Shown here piece by piece: positions 46,361 through 55,752 of a stretch of 64,000 nt of DNA. Every line of letters starts with the position of its first letter. The first letter of the stretch is position 1. The stretch covers positions 1-64,000 of the forward strand of contig NZ_JSBW02000039.1 in NCBI RefSeq assembly GCF_000772705.2, read 5' to 3'. Made by a program: the position numbers and the translations under genes. The stretch is from Xanthomonas vasicola. GTDB lineage: Bacteria > Pseudomonadota > Gammaproteobacteria > Xanthomonadales > Xanthomonadaceae. Below the pieces are notes generated by a model. That model ran no database searches. It had not been told where the DNA came from and was given only the letters and a program-made list of their open reading frames with translations.

Positions 46361-46492
46361 GGGCGGTGCGCGCCCGGTCGGACGCCTGCGGAAACTGAGG
46401 AAGCCGATGATTATAGCGGCTTCGCTGCACTACGCCTTTTGGGCAGAGTTGGCGCCCTCGATATCGGCTGGCGCCGTGGCCGGGGCCAAGCC

Positions 46493-47398
46493 TCACGGGG
46501 CTGGCGAGGGAAACTGCAGTTCGCCCTGCGGGCCGAGCATGCGGAACGGGAGCGAGACCAAACGCATGTCGGCATTGCGCTGGATTGCGAAATGCAGGTG
46601 CGGCGCGGTGCTGAAGCCGGTATTGCCGGATGCGCCGAGCCGCTCGCCGATGCATAGCGCCTGGCCCGGGCGCACGGCCACGCCGTCGGGCGCCAGGTGG
46701 GCATAAATGGCCATGCTGCCATCGGCGTGCAGCACGCGCACCAGGTTGCCGCCGCCGGCTGCGGGGTCGTTCGGGCTGTTGTCGACGACATCGCGCTGCA
46801 CCTGCATGACCACGCCGCCGCGCGCTGCCAGGACCGGCGTGCCCGGCGGCATTGCGAAGTCGACCGCGTACCAGTTGGGCGGATCGGCATGGCTGAAGTG
46901 TCCGCCAAAGCCCTGCGCAACCTGCACCGGCACGCCGCGGAATGGCAGCTGATAGAGCACGGGCTGCGGGGTAGCCCGCGGATCGCCCGGCACCACGTCG
47001 AGCATGAGCCCAAGCCCGCCCAGGGTGCGCTGGTTGCTGGCTGGATACAGCCGGGTCACTAAGCGGCGCTCATGCGCGGCCAATTCGAACGTCAGCGGCA
47101 ATTGCGGCATGGCGCGGTAATCCTCGCTGGGCGGTGCGCTAAGGCGCAGTTGCGCCGGCCCGGCCACTGGATTGGTGACCCAGGCCAGGTAGACCGGGGC
47201 CTGCCATTCCAGTTGCAGCGCAGCGCCTGTACCGATGGTGGCCGGCGCGGATTGTGAGGGCAGTGACTGCGTTGCGGCAACGCCGGGCCAGTGCCAACGC
47301 CAACGCTGCTGTGCGTCTACCGGGCGCGCGCAGGCCAGTAGCAAAACGAACGTCACGTTCAAGGCCGACAGGGCAGTGCGAGGCACGAGGTGAGGCAC
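46493..47398 (-). CDS. M23 family metallopeptidase
   Basis: A 301-residue secreted protein with a signal peptide (LNVTFVLLLACARPVDA). The C-terminal peptidase_M23 domain shows the zinc ligands in GGHFSHADPPNWYAVDF (His and Asp) and APHLHFAIQ (HxH). The region 50-150 is an immunoglobulin-like N-terminal domain seen in similar LytM proteins. Since all metal ligands are present it may be an active peptidoglycan endopeptidase. The cysteine in LLACARP raises a lipoprotein possibility, but the lipobox is poor. Confidence 0.87.
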   Translation of the reverse strand: MPHLVPRTALSALNVTFVLLLACARPVDAQQRWRWHWPGVAATQSLPSQSAPATIGTGAALQLEWQAPVYLAWVTNPVAGPAQLRLSAPPSEDYRAMPQLPLTFELAAHERRLVTRLYPASNQRTLGGLGLMLDVVPGDPRATPQPVLYQLPFRGVPVQVAQGFGGHFSHADPPNWYAVDFAMPPGTPVLAARGGVVMQVQRDVVDNSPNDPAAGGGNLVRVLHADGSMAIYAHLAPDGVAVRPGQALCIGERLGASGNTGFSTAPHLHFAIQRNADMRLVSLPFRMLGPQGELQFPSPAP

Positions 47399-47493
47399 GC
47401 CATCGACTCAAACAAAAGGGGCGCAAGTATGCGGCCCATCACCGGTCGGAGTGGTATCGAATGAAAATATATCTTTCCATCCGCATGAAGAGA

Positions 47494-47522
47494 TTGACAT
47501 TGCAACAATCCGCTGGCATCTT
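47494..47522 (+). promoter_or_regulatory. Promoter of the metX operon
   Basis: TTGACA (47494-47499) is followed after 17 bases by CATCTT (47517-47522). A start near 47528 coincides with the first base of the riboswitch P1 helix, which supports the assignment. Confidence 0.6.
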
Positions 47523-47527
47523 GACCT

Positions 47528-47645
47528 CACCATCGAGACCGGCGGAGGGACAGGCCCTTTGATGCCGGGGCAGCCAGCGAGCGCGCAAGCGTCCGCGTTT
47601 GGTGCCAAATCCTGCGGGGACCCCGCGTCCGCCGAAAGATGGTTC
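47528..47645 (+). promoter_or_regulatory. SAM-I (S-box) riboswitch
   Basis: The core reads ATCGAGACCGGCGGAGGGAC, then AGGCCCTTTGATGCCGGGGCAGCC, later GGTGCCAAATCCTGC and finally GAAAGATGG. These are the S-box landmarks in order with the expected spacing. P1 forms from ACCATC (47529-47534) and GATGGT (47638-47643). It would sense S-adenosylmethionine and lower expression of the methionine operon. Downstream, CGAGCT/AGCTCG (around 47669-47686) may be part of the expression platform; there is no T-run, so control of translation is likely. Confidence 0.88.
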
Positions 47646-47715
47646 GAATCGTGCCTTGTGCACGTCGAACGCGAGCTCCGCGAAGCTCGATGGCCGATCC
47701 ACCCTGGATACCGCC

Positions 47716-48744
47716 ATGAGCCTCGTGAATACAGCATCGCCGTCTACCAACGATTTCGACATCCCCGCCACCAGCGACCAAGCCATCACTGCCGTGCGCG
47801 GCGAACTCGTCATCGCTTTGCCGATGCGCCACGCCGGCATGCGCGAGTTGCGGCTGCGCTATGAATTGATCGGCGCGACTAATGCGCCGGTGGTGTTCGT
47901 GGCTGGCGGCATTTCTGCGCACCGTCATCTGGCCGCCAGTGCGCTGTTTCCCGAGAAGGGTTGGGTGGATGGGCTGGTCGGTAGCGGCCGCGCGCTGGAT
48001 CCTGCCGCGCGGCGTCTGCTGGCCTTCGATTTTCTCGGCGCCGATGGCAGCCTGGACGCGCCGATTGATACCGCCGATCAGGCCGATGCGATCGCTGCGT
48101 TGCTGGACGCGCTAGGCATCGGACGATTGCTCGGTTTTGTCGGCTATTCCTACGGCGCGCTGGTTGGATTGCAGTTCGCCATCCGCCATGCGGCCCGCGT
48201 CGGCACTCTGGTTGCAGTGAGCGGTGCGCATCGCGCCCACCCCTATGCCGCAGCCTGGCGTGCATTGCAGCGCCGCGCGGTGGCGCTGGGTCAGCTGCAA
48301 TGCGCGGAACATCATGGCCTAGCGTTGGCACGACAGTTCGCCATGCTCAGCTACCGCACGCCGGAAGAATTCAGCGAGCGCTTCGATGCGCCGCCGGAAG
48401 TGATCAATGGCCGCGTGCGCGTGGCCGCCGAGGACTATCTGGACGCCGCCGGTGCGCAATACGTGGCGCGTACGCCAGTCAACGCATATCTGCGTCTGTC
48501 CGAATCCATCGACCTGCATCGCATCGACCCCGCGCAGGTGCGCGTGCCCACCGTCGTGGTGGCGGTGGAGGGCGACCGCCTGGTGCCGCTGGCCGACATG
48601 GTCAGCCTGGTCGAAGGTCTGGGCCGGCGCGGCAGCTTGCGCGTATTGCGCTCGCCATATGGCCACGACGCCTTTCTCAAAGAAATCGACCGCATCGACG
48701 CAATTCTCACTACCGCCCTTCGCAGCACCGGAGAAACCGCATGA
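47716..48744 (+). CDS. metX: Homoserine O-acyltransferase, MetX family (short form)
   Basis: A 342-residue alpha/beta-hydrolase-fold enzyme that acylates homoserine, probably with succinyl-CoA in Xanthomonas, at the entry to methionine synthesis. The nucleophile is the serine in VGYSYGALVG, and the end of the protein has the catalytic Asp/His pair in VEGDRLV and GHDAFLKE. The N-terminal YELIGA-APVVFVAGGISAHRH region fits MetX-like proteins. The ATG at 47716 is chosen because the longer frame would be translated riboswitch sequence. Overlaps metB by four bases. Confidence 0.85.
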   Translation: MSLVNTASPSTNDFDIPATSDQAITAVRGELVIALPMRHAGMRELRLRYELIGATNAPVVFVAGGISAHRHLAASALFPEKGWVDGLVGSGRALDPAARRLLAFDFLGADGSLDAPIDTADQADAIAALLDALGIGRLLGFVGYSYGALVGLQFAIRHAARVGTLVAVSGAHRAHPYAAAWRALQRRAVALGQLQCAEHHGLALARQFAMLSYRTPEEFSERFDAPPEVINGRVRVAAEDYLDAAGAQYVARTPVNAYLRLSESIDLHRIDPAQVRVPTVVVAVEGDRLVPLADMVSLVEGLGRRGSLRVLRSPYGHDAFLKEIDRIDAILTTALRSTGETA

Positions 48745-49958
48745 GCTTTCGTGACCCCACCGACGCCCCCTGTACTGCTGCCACTGCCGCCGTGCGTGCC
48801 GGTATCGACCGCGATACCGCCTACGGCGCGGTGACCCCGCCGATCGTGCTGTCGTCGAATTTTTCGTTCGATGGTTTCGGCAACAAGCGCCAGTACGACT
48901 ACACCCGCAGCGGTAACCCGACCCGCGACCTGCTCGGCGAAGCGTTGGCCGAACTGGAAGGCGGCGCGGGCGGAGTGATCACCTCCACCGGCATGGGCGC
49001 GATCAATCTGGTGCTCAATGCGCTGCTGCAGCCCGGCGATACGCTGGTGGTGCCGCACGATGCGTACGGCGGCAGCTGGCGCCTGTTCAATGCGCTGGCC
49101 AAGAAAGGTCACTTTGCGCTGATCACCGCCGACTTGACCGACCCGCGTTCGCTGGCCGATGCGTTGGCGCAGTCGCCCAGGTTGGTGCTGATCGAAACCC
49201 CGTCCAATCCGCTGCTGCGCATCACCGATCTGCGCTTTGTCATCGAAGCTGCAAAGAAGGTCGGCGCGTTGACGGTGGTTGACAATACCTTTTTGTCGCC
49301 GGCACTGCAGAAGCCGCTGGAGTTCGGTGCCGATGTGGTGCTGCATTCCACCACCAAGTACATCAACGGCCATAGCGATGTGGTGGGCGGTGCGGTGGTG
49401 GCGCGCGACGCGGAGCTGCATCAGCAACTGGTGTGGTGGGCCAATGCGTTGGGCCTGACCGGCTCGCCGTTCGATGCCTTCCTCACCCTGCGCGGGTTGC
49501 GCACGCTGGACGCACGTCTGCGCGTGCATCAGGAAAATGCCGATGCGATCGCCGAATTGCTGGATGGGCATACGGTAGTGAATCAAGTGTATTTCCCGGG
49601 GTTGGCGTCGCATCCTGGTCATGCGCTGGCTGCGCGTCAGCAGAAGGGTTTCGGCGCGATGATGAGCTTCGAGTTGGAAGGCGGCGAAGCGGCAGTGCGC
49701 GCGTTCGTCGATGGCCTGCGCTACTTCACCCTGGCCGAATCGCTGGGCGGGGTGGAAAGCCTGATCGCGCATCCGGCCTCGATGACGCATGCGGCGATGA
49801 CCGCCGAAGCGCGTGCAGCAGCCGGCATTTCCGATGGCTTGCTGAGGCTGTCGATCGGGATCGAATCGGCCGAAGATCTGCTGATCGATCTGCGCGCCGG
49901 TCTGGCCCGCGCAGAAGCCACCTTGACCCCCACCAACCGTAAACAGGTCGACGCGTGA
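48741..49958 (+). CDS. metB: Cystathionine gamma-synthase / O-succinylhomoserine (thiol)-lyase
   Basis: A 405-residue PLP enzyme of the Cys/Met metabolism family that joins cysteine to O-acylhomoserine. The cofactor lysine is in HSTTKYINGHSDVVGG. The phosphate-binding SxxTGMGAI (ITSTGMGAINL) and DNTFLSPALQKP are also present. It may instead use sulfide directly; sequence does not settle that. The start overlaps the metX stop (ATGA) and its end overlaps the next start (GTGA), so the three genes form one translationally coupled, SAM-controlled operon. Confidence 0.92.
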   Translation: MSFRDPTDAPCTAATAAVRAGIDRDTAYGAVTPPIVLSSNFSFDGFGNKRQYDYTRSGNPTRDLLGEALAELEGGAGGVITSTGMGAINLVLNALLQPGDTLVVPHDAYGGSWRLFNALAKKGHFALITADLTDPRSLADALAQSPRLVLIETPSNPLLRITDLRFVIEAAKKVGALTVVDNTFLSPALQKPLEFGADVVLHSTTKYINGHSDVVGGAVVARDAELHQQLVWWANALGLTGSPFDAFLTLRGLRTLDARLRVHQENADAIAELLDGHTVVNQVYFPGLASHPGHALAARQQKGFGAMMSFELEGGEAAVRAFVDGLRYFTLAESLGGVESLIAHPASMTHAAMTAEARAAAGISDGLLRLSIGIESAEDLLIDLRAGLARAEATLTPTNRKQVDA

Positions 49959-51043
49959 GCACGGTGCTGCCTGTTTCGCGCCGCGCTCTGGTCGCTGCGG
50001 TAACGCCCACTCCGCGGCTGGCGTTGCTGGGCACCGGCACCGTGGGGCGCGCCTTCGTGACGCGCTACACCGCGTTGCAGCAGCGCCAACTGCGTTTGCC
50101 GCGCTTCGATTGGCTGGCCAATTCGCGTATTGCGCAGGATTGCGGTGTGAGTGCCGAGCAGGCGTTGCAACAGGCCAATGCCGCACCGCGTGGGCAGGCG
50201 GTCTTGCAGCCGTGGGCAGAAACTACCGCGCTGCGTGCCGGCGATGTGTTGGTAGACGCCACTGCCAGCGATGTTGTCGCCGATTGGCATGTCAAATGGT
50301 TGCTGCGCGGTGTGCATGTGGTCACCGCCAATAAACTGGGCCAGGGCACCGCGTTGTCGCGTGCGCAGGCGCTGCATGCTGCGCGTCATGCCAGTGGCGC
50401 GCATTACGGCGACAGCGCCACCGTGGGCGCCGGGTTGCCGGTGTTGAGCAGCGTGCGTGCATTGGTCGCGGGCGGCGATAACATCCATTCGATCGAAGGC
50501 GTGTTGTCTGGCTCATTGGCATGGCTGTTTCATTGCTACGGCGGCAGTGGTGCGTTTTCCGATTGCGTGCGCGAGGCGATGGCGGCCGGTTATACCGAGC
50601 CGGATCCGCGCATCGATTTGTCGGGCGAGGATGTGCGGCGGAAGTTGCTGATCCTGGCGCGCGCCGCGGGTTGGCAGCTGGAAGCCGAGCAGGTGCATGT
50701 GGAATCGCTGGTGCCGGCCGCCATCTCCAAGCTGCCGCTTACCGAGCTGGATGCGCAGTTGGGCGCGCTGGATGCAGTGGTGGGCGCACGTTTGCAACAG
50801 GCGCGTGCGGCAGGACGTTGCCTGCGCTTCGTTGGACGTGTGGATGCACATGGGGCGAGCGTGGGCTTGCGCGAGTTGGCGCTGGATCATCCCTTGGCCG
50901 GCGGTGCCGGTACCGACAATCGGGTCGCGATCAGCAGCGACCGGTATCGCGCGCAGCCGCTGTTGATCCAGGGGCCAGGCGCCGGTGCCGAAGTGACTGC
51001 GGCGGCGCTGCTGGATGATGTGTTGCGTATCGTGGCTGGGTGA
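49955..51043 (+). CDS. hom: Homoserine dehydrogenase
   Basis: A 362-residue NAD(P)-dependent enzyme that reduces aspartate semialdehyde to homoserine. The dinucleotide site is LALLGTGTVGRAF (about 22-34); the substrate-binding part has VTANKLGQG, YGDSATVGAGLPVLSS and GYTEPDPRIDLSGEDVRRKL. There is no aspartokinase domain and no ACT domain, so it should not be threonine-sensitive in the usual way. Its GTG start lies in the metB stop. A second, fused thrA-type enzyme probably exists elsewhere in the genome. A weak hairpin (AGCACT/AGTGCT, 51133-51149) may end the transcript. Confidence 0.92.
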   Translation: MSTVLPVSRRALVAAVTPTPRLALLGTGTVGRAFVTRYTALQQRQLRLPRFDWLANSRIAQDCGVSAEQALQQANAAPRGQAVLQPWAETTALRAGDVLVDATASDVVADWHVKWLLRGVHVVTANKLGQGTALSRAQALHAARHASGAHYGDSATVGAGLPVLSSVRALVAGGDNIHSIEGVLSGSLAWLFHCYGGSGAFSDCVREAMAAGYTEPDPRIDLSGEDVRRKLLILARAAGWQLEAEQVHVESLVPAAISKLPLTELDAQLGALDAVVGARLQQARAAGRCLRFVGRVDAHGASVGLRELALDHPLAGGAGTDNRVAISSDRYRAQPLLIQGPGAGAEVTAAALLDDVLRIVAG

Positions 51044-51396
51044 TGGGTTGAGCGATGAGCGGCTGAGCTTTGCAGGCAGCTGCTCCCGTCGGCGGGACAG
51101 ACGATTTATTGCCGATCTTCTTGTCGCGCGATAGCACTGGGCAAAGTGCTTTAGTCGTAAAACGGGCGGCCATCGGGTTGTACTGGAAAGCCTGCACTCG
51201 GCGATCTAGAAGTTGAGCCGCTGTTTTGATAACCGCAGAACACATGCTTGTTTGATCTGTACTTTGTTGCTTGGCGCGGACGTGACTGCGGGCAAGCACC
51301 GCAGTGTCGAGCCGCAACCCTCCTATATTGCGGTTGCGGCCATGCACCAGCGGTGACACTGCAACTGCGTGGCACGTTCAACTCCATGAAACGCCG
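51044..51396. other. Gap between hom and a convergent hydrolase gene
   Basis: These 353 bases hold only a weak hairpin after hom. No frame or strong terminator was recognised for the hydrolase gene. Confidence 0.35.
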
Positions 51397-52416
51397 TTAT
51401 TGCGCAATCGCCTTCAACAAGGCCGCATTGAACCGCTTGGGGTCCTGCACCTGCGGCGAATGCCCGAGGTCGGCGAATTCGACCAGCGTCGCGTTTGGAA
51501 TGGCCGCAGCCGCGCGCTTGCCCAGCGTGGGGTAGTCACCAACGCGCGCCTTGACCTCCGGCGGTGCGGTGTCCTTGCCGATCGCGGTGCGGTCCTTGAG
51601 GCCGATGAACAGCGTAGTGGGTACCGTGAGCTTGGGCAGCTCGTACACCACCGGCTGGTTGAACACCATGTCGTAGGTCAGTGCCTGATTCCAAGCCACC
51701 GCCTGCTTGCCGGGCCCCAGCGACATGCCGGCCTGCATGCGCGCCCAGCGTTCGAACTCCGGCTTCCACTGGCCGGCGTAATAGACCTCCATCTGATATT
51801 TCTTGATCCGCTCGAAGCTGATCTTCAGCTCGTTGTCGTACCAGGCGTCGACGCTGCGCCACGGAATGCCTTCGGCCTTCCAGTCTTCCAGGCCGATCGG
51901 GTCGACCAAGGCGAGGTGCTCGGTGCCCTGCGGATACATCAACGCGTAGCGGATCGCGAGCATGCCGCCCATCGAATGCCCGATCACCACCGCATGCTCG
52001 ATACCTAGTTTATTGAGCAGCGCGTGCGTGTTGTCGGCTAGCTGGGCGAACGAAAACTGATACGCCGCTGGCTTGCTGGATTTGCAGAACCCCACCTGGT
52101 CCGGCGCGATAACGCGATAGCCAGCCTTGCTGAGCGCTGCGATGCTGTCTTCCCAGGTCGCAGCGCAAAAGTTCTTGCCGTGCAGCAGCACTGCGGTGCG
52201 CCCGTTGGGCTTGCCGCTGGGCGCGACATCCAGATAGGCCATTTCCAGCGGCTGCTGTTGCGAGGTGAAGGCGTAGGTCTTGACCGGATAGGGATAGCCG
52301 AAGCCTTCCAGGCGCGGGCCGTAACTGCGTTCTTGTGCCATCAAGGGGCCGCAGGCCATGGCGAGGGCGAGGGCGAGGGCGAGGGCGAGGGCGAGGGTGC
52401 AGACAAGCTGTCGCAT
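51397..52416 (-). CDS. Secreted alpha/beta hydrolase
   Basis: A 339-residue hydrolase with HGKNFCAATW (oxyanion region), the nucleophile in VVIGHSMGGML, and the catalytic histidine in FADLGHSPQVQDP. The family includes lipases, esterases and haloalkane dehalogenase-like enzymes; the substrate is unknown. The signal peptide hydrophobic core is an exact alternation of Leu and Ala, encoded by six GCGAGG hexamers (on the plus strand). Its length should therefore change by two residues per repeat unit. The start MRQLVC at 52416 gives a standard signal; MEIA at 52428 is an alternative. Confidence 0.85.
   Translation of the reverse strand: MRQLVCTLALALALALALAMACGPLMAQERSYGPRLEGFGYPYPVKTYAFTSQQQPLEMAYLDVAPSGKPNGRTAVLLHGKNFCAATWEDSIAALSKAGYRVIAPDQVGFCKSSKPAAYQFSFAQLADNTHALLNKLGIEHAVVIGHSMGGMLAIRYALMYPQGTEHLALVDPIGLEDWKAEGIPWRSVDAWYDNELKISFERIKKYQMEVYYAGQWKPEFERWARMQAGMSLGPGKQAVAWNQALTYDMVFNQPVVYELPKLTVPTTLFIGLKDRTAIGKDTAPPEVKARVGDYPTLGKRAAAAIPNATLVEFADLGHSPQVQDPKRFNAALLKAIAQ
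52361..52396. repeat. Hexanucleotide tandem repeat in a signal-peptide coding region
   Basis: Six perfect tandem copies of GCGAGG on the plus strand encode Leu-Ala repeats of the hydrolase signal peptide on the minus strand. Such repeats are prone to slipped-strand mutation. Each unit preserves the reading frame and adds two residues to the hydrophobic core. Confidence 0.95.
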
Positions 52417-52677
52417 TGCGATCTCCATCGGAATCCAGCCTTCGACGGTACATGCATGTGTGTAGCGGCGACGTACAACTCGATCAGGCATGCTGTAGCG
52501 CGCTACAACTTGGGTCAGTTCGTCGCATCGCCAGGCGGGGGTTGCCTACACATGCGTTTGAGCGAAATGTTGTCCAGTTGGCAGCGCCGTTGCAATGAAC
52601 GCGTTTTCGTAGCAGAGCGCGCTGCTGTCAGTAATGCGCGCTCTGCGTGCGATCAATGAAAGCCAGGCAATGCGCGC

Positions 52678-54060
52678 TCAGCATTCGATGACGTTTACCG
52701 CCAAGCCACCGCGGCTGGTTTCCTTGTACTTGTCCTGCATGTCGCGGCCGGTATCGCGCATGGTTTTGATGACCTTGTCCAGCGAGACCTTGTGCTTGCC
52801 GTCGCCGCGCATGGCCATGCGGCTGGCATTGATGGCTTTCACTGCGCCCATCGCGTTGCGTTCGATGCATGGGATTTGCACCAAGCCGCCGATCGGATCG
52901 CAGGTCAGGCCCAGGTTGTGTTCCATGCCGATCTCCGCAGCGTTTTCGATCTGACCCGGGTTGCCGCCAAGCGCGGCGACCAAGCCGCCGGCGGCCATTG
53001 AACAGGCCACGCCCACTTCGCCCTGGCAGCCGACTTCGGCGCCGGAAATCGAGGCGTTTTCCTTGTACAGGATGCCGATGGCAGCAGCGGTCAGCAGGAA
53101 ATCGAAAATGCGTTGTTCCGATGCACCGGAGCAGAAACGGTCAAAGTAATGCAGCACCGCCGGGATGATGCCGGCCGCGCCGTTAGTTGGCGCGGTGACG
53201 ACACGGCCGCCGGCAGCGTTTTCTTCATTGACTGCGAGTGCGTACAAGTTGACCCAATCCAGCGTCGTCAACGGATCGCGCATGGCCGCTTCCGGCTTGG
53301 AAGAGAGTTCGCGGTACAGCGCTGGCGCGCGCCGCGAGACATTCAGGCCGCCGGGCAAGGTGCCTTCCTGACGGATGCCACGCTCCACGCAGGACTGCAT
53401 TGCATTCCATAACTCGCGCAGGCCTGCACGGATCTCGTCTTCGCTGCGCCAGCTCTTTTCGTTTTCGAACATCAGTGCGGCAATGCTCAGGCCGCTGCGC
53501 GCGCACTGCGCCAGCAGTTCGTCGCCACTGAGGAACGGGTAGGGTAGCGGCGTTTCGTCGGCCACGATGCGATCGTCGGCAGCATCGTCCTGGTTGACCA
53601 CGAAGCCACCGCCCACCGAGTAGTAATCACGTGTGGCGATCACCGCTTCATCGGCATCGTAGGCGCTAAAGCGCATGCCGTTGGTGTGGTACGGCAGCTT
53701 CTGCCGCTTGTTCATCGGCAGGTCGCGCTTTTCGTCGAAGGCGATCTCGTGCTGGCCCATCAAGCTGATGCGCTTGCTGGTGCGGATGCGCTCCAGCGTG
53801 GCCGGGATGATGTCCGGGTCGATCAGGTTGGGGCGGTGGCCCTCCAGCCCGAGCAGCACCGCCTTGTCGGTGCCATGGCCGCGGCCGGTCAGGGCGAGCG
53901 AGCCGAACACTTCGGCGCGGATACGTACCACTTCCTGCAGGCGCCCGGCATCGAGCAGCCAGCGATGCACAAAACGCTCGGCGGCGCGCATCGGCCCCAC
54001 GGTGTGGGAAGAACTCGGACCGATACCGATCTTGAACAGGTCGAACGTGCTGACAGCCAT
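52678..54060 (-). CDS. sdaA: L-serine ammonia-lyase (L-serine dehydratase)
   Basis: A 460-residue single-chain [4Fe-4S] enzyme that deaminates serine to pyruvate. The N-terminal beta domain starts [19 protein letters not shown]. The catalytic alpha domain holds three likely cluster cysteines in FCSGASE, ACSMAAG and [22 protein letters not shown] and [11 protein letters not shown] are complete family motifs. The ATG at 54060 is preferred to a longer frame with no homology. It diverges from the DUF836 gene with 72 bases between start codons. Confidence 0.95.
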   Translation of the reverse strand: MAVSTFDLFKIGIGPSSSHTVGPMRAAERFVHRWLLDAGRLQEVVRIRAEVFGSLALTGRGHGTDKAVLLGLEGHRPNLIDPDIIPATLERIRTSKRISLMGQHEIAFDEKRDLPMNKRQKLPYHTNGMRFSAYDADEAVIATRDYYSVGGGFVVNQDDAADDRIVADETPLPYPFLSGDELLAQCARSGLSIAALMFENEKSWRSEDEIRAGLRELWNAMQSCVERGIRQEGTLPGGLNVSRRAPALYRELSSKPEAAMRDPLTTLDWVNLYALAVNEENAAGGRVVTAPTNGAAGIIPAVLHYFDRFCSGASEQRIFDFLLTAAAIGILYKENASISGAEVGCQGEVGVACSMAAGGLVAALGGNPGQIENAAEIGMEHNLGLTCDPIGGLVQIPCIERNAMGAVKAINASRMAMRGDGKHKVSLDKVIKTMRDTGRDMQDKYKETSRGGLAVNVIEC

Positions 54061-54132
54061 GCGTGCCGAAGAGGTGAGCGTAAAGGCGGCTATTCTAGTC
54101 GTTCGGCGATTGCGGCACGGCTGCAGCGCAGC

Positions 54133-54390
54133 ATGAGAGCTCGGCGGATGCCCCTGACCTTGTTTCAACGCGACGATTGCCACCTGTGCGACCAAGCCGT
54201 GGAAGTGCTGGCGCAGGCGGGCGCGGGCGATTTCGACAGCGTGTTTATCGATGACGATGCGGCGCTTGAGGCCGCTTATGGCGCGCGTGTGCCGGTGCTG
54301 CGCGATGCCGGCGGGCGCGAGCTGGAGTGGCCGTTCAATCATGTCGGCCTACGTGTTTGGCTGGATGGATCAGTGGTGCCGGTGAGGTGA
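54133..54390 (+). CDS. DUF836 thioredoxin/glutaredoxin-like small protein
   Basis: An 85-residue protein (80 from the second ATG at 54148) with a CxxC redox motif in [15 protein letters not shown] near the N-terminus. The later RVPVLRD segment contains the cis-proline typical of the thioredoxin fold. The domain is the glutaredoxin-like DUF836/YruB type and is probably cytoplasmic. Its physiological partner is unknown. The 3' end overlaps the end of the convergent cold-shock/excalibur pseudogene. Confidence 0.85.
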   Translation: MRARRMPLTLFQRDDCHLCDQAVEVLAQAGAGDFDSVFIDDDAALEAAYGARVPVLRDAGGRELEWPFNHVGLRVWLDGSVVPVR

Positions 54391-55041
54391 CCACTCCAGC
54401 GTGGCTCGCAGGCATTGCGAATGGTGCGTTTGCACTGATGCCTGCAGCGCGGATGCAATGAAGTAGAGCTTCAGATGCCAGTGTCACCTCGCAAGGCACG
54501 CCGTCGTGGTCGCCATCCATTTGCGTGCCTGGGCAATGCTGCAGCACGTATCGGGCATCGGCGCAGGAGCTCATCTGTGAACAGTGGGTGCGCCCGCCGC
54601 AACTGAACTGGCTGGCGGCGGCAGGTGCAGCTGCTGGACGGGCAGGCGAGGCGAGCCGCTCCGCTACCGGTGCAGGCGTCAGTACTGCGCTCAGTGTGGC
54701 GCGCTGTTGAAATGCAAAGGCGCCTCCACCGAGGACGGCCATCACGACCAAGACCTTGCTCAGCCCGATCCGCCCCTGCCTAATTCTTCGTGCGACGTAC
54801 TGCTTCGCGTCGCGATGTTATGTCTGGATGCAGGTGTTCCTGCGCGCACGATGCGCACCGCACGGGTGCGTCCGTCTGTACCGGGCTTGGTCTCAAAAGA
54901 GAGCGCCTCACCGATGCGCGGCGCTTCGAAGCCGCGCTGGAATGGGGAGATATGCACGAACTGATCATCTCCGGGCTGGGCAGGGGTGAGGCCGAAACCG
55001 CGATCGGTACTCCAGCGGGTCAAGGTTCCATGTGTGCGCAT
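54335..55041 (-). pseudogene. Cold-shock domain/excalibur protein gene split by a frameshift
   Basis: The first frame (55041 to 54760) encodes a cold-shock domain starting MRTHGTLTRWSTDRGFG, with FVHISPF and IGEALSFE. The second frame enters before about 54800 as YVARRIRQGRIGLSKVL. It continues with a membrane helix (VLVVMAVLGGGAFAF) and an excalibur calcium-binding domain, CADARYVLQHC then DGDHDGVPCE. The upstream part of frame two is blocked by TAA near 54812, so a single indel between about 54813 and 54788 splits one original CSD-helix-excalibur protein. Stop codons prevent a full product. A sequencing error is possible. Confidence 0.72.
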
Positions 55042-55105
55042 CCGCGGCGTCCCTGAAGTGAGCCGAGAGTCTAGCTGTCCTTCGCTGTCACTCGACCCGC
55101 GGGCA

Positions 55106-55141
55106 CAAAAAAGCGGCGGACCCGACGAGGTAGTCCGCCGC
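55106..55141 (-). terminator. Terminator of the yceI-cytochrome b561-yceI operon
   Basis: GCGGCGGAC and GTCCGCCGC pair around an 11-base loop, and on the minus strand six T residues follow. It lies about 32 bases after the first yceI-like gene's stop codon. Confidence 0.88.
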
Positions 55142-55173
55142 TCAGTGGCTGCGTCCGGTTGCGGCCTGTGGCG

Positions 55174-55743
55174 TTACTTCGCCTTCAACACGACCTTGGT
55201 GCTGATCGCGGTTTCGTTGGGAATGGTCTTGGTGTCGGCCCAGTCGCCGCCGCCTACGCCGAAGTCCAGCCGCTTGACCACGGCCTTGCCCGCCAACACC
55301 GGCTGCGCGCCAGGCGTCCAGGTAAAGGTCAGCGTGACCGGCTTGCTAACCCCGCGCAGTTCCAGGGTGCCGTCTGCGGCGTATTGATTACCGCCCAGGG
55401 CACGGAACTTGTCGGCGCGATAGCGCGCAGTGGCGAACTTGGCGACGTTGAAGAAATCCGGGCCCTGCAGGGTGGAATCGCGGTCGTTGTTGCCACTGAC
55501 CGCGCTGGCCAGCGGAATGCGCACGTCGAGCTTGGCGCCGGCAAGATTGGCCGGATCGAAACTCAGCGTGGTGTCGAAGCCGGGGAACTTGCCGGTAAAC
55601 ACTTCGCCGTCGTACTTGCTGGCGAATACCAGGCTAGAGCCCGGCGCCTGCACGTAATCGGCGGCCAGTGCCGGCGCCGCGGCGAACGTGGCAACCAGCG
55701 AGGCCGCGACCAGCATCGGAGAAACAAACAACTTGGACGACAT
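55174..55743 (-). CDS. YceI family periplasmic protein (1)
   Basis: A 189-residue lipocalin-like protein with a signal peptide (LVATFAAAPALA). YceI-domain features include the mature opening DYVQAPGSSLVFASKYDGEVF, the RYRADKFRAL segment and the closing DFGVGGGDWADTKTI. The fold binds polyisoprenoid or other amphiphilic lipids. It follows the cytochrome b561 gene with nine bases between. In many bacteria YceI and cytochrome b561 genes are paired, perhaps linking isoprenoid quinone handling and electron transfer. Confidence 0.9.
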   Translation of the reverse strand: MSSKLFVSPMLVAASLVATFAAAPALAADYVQAPGSSLVFASKYDGEVFTGKFPGFDTTLSFDPANLAGAKLDVRIPLASAVSGNNDRDSTLQGPDFFNVAKFATARYRADKFRALGGNQYAADGTLELRGVSKPVTLTFTWTPGAQPVLAGKAVVKRLDFGVGGGDWADTKTIPNETAISTKVVLKAK

Positions 55744-55752
55744 GGGAAATCC

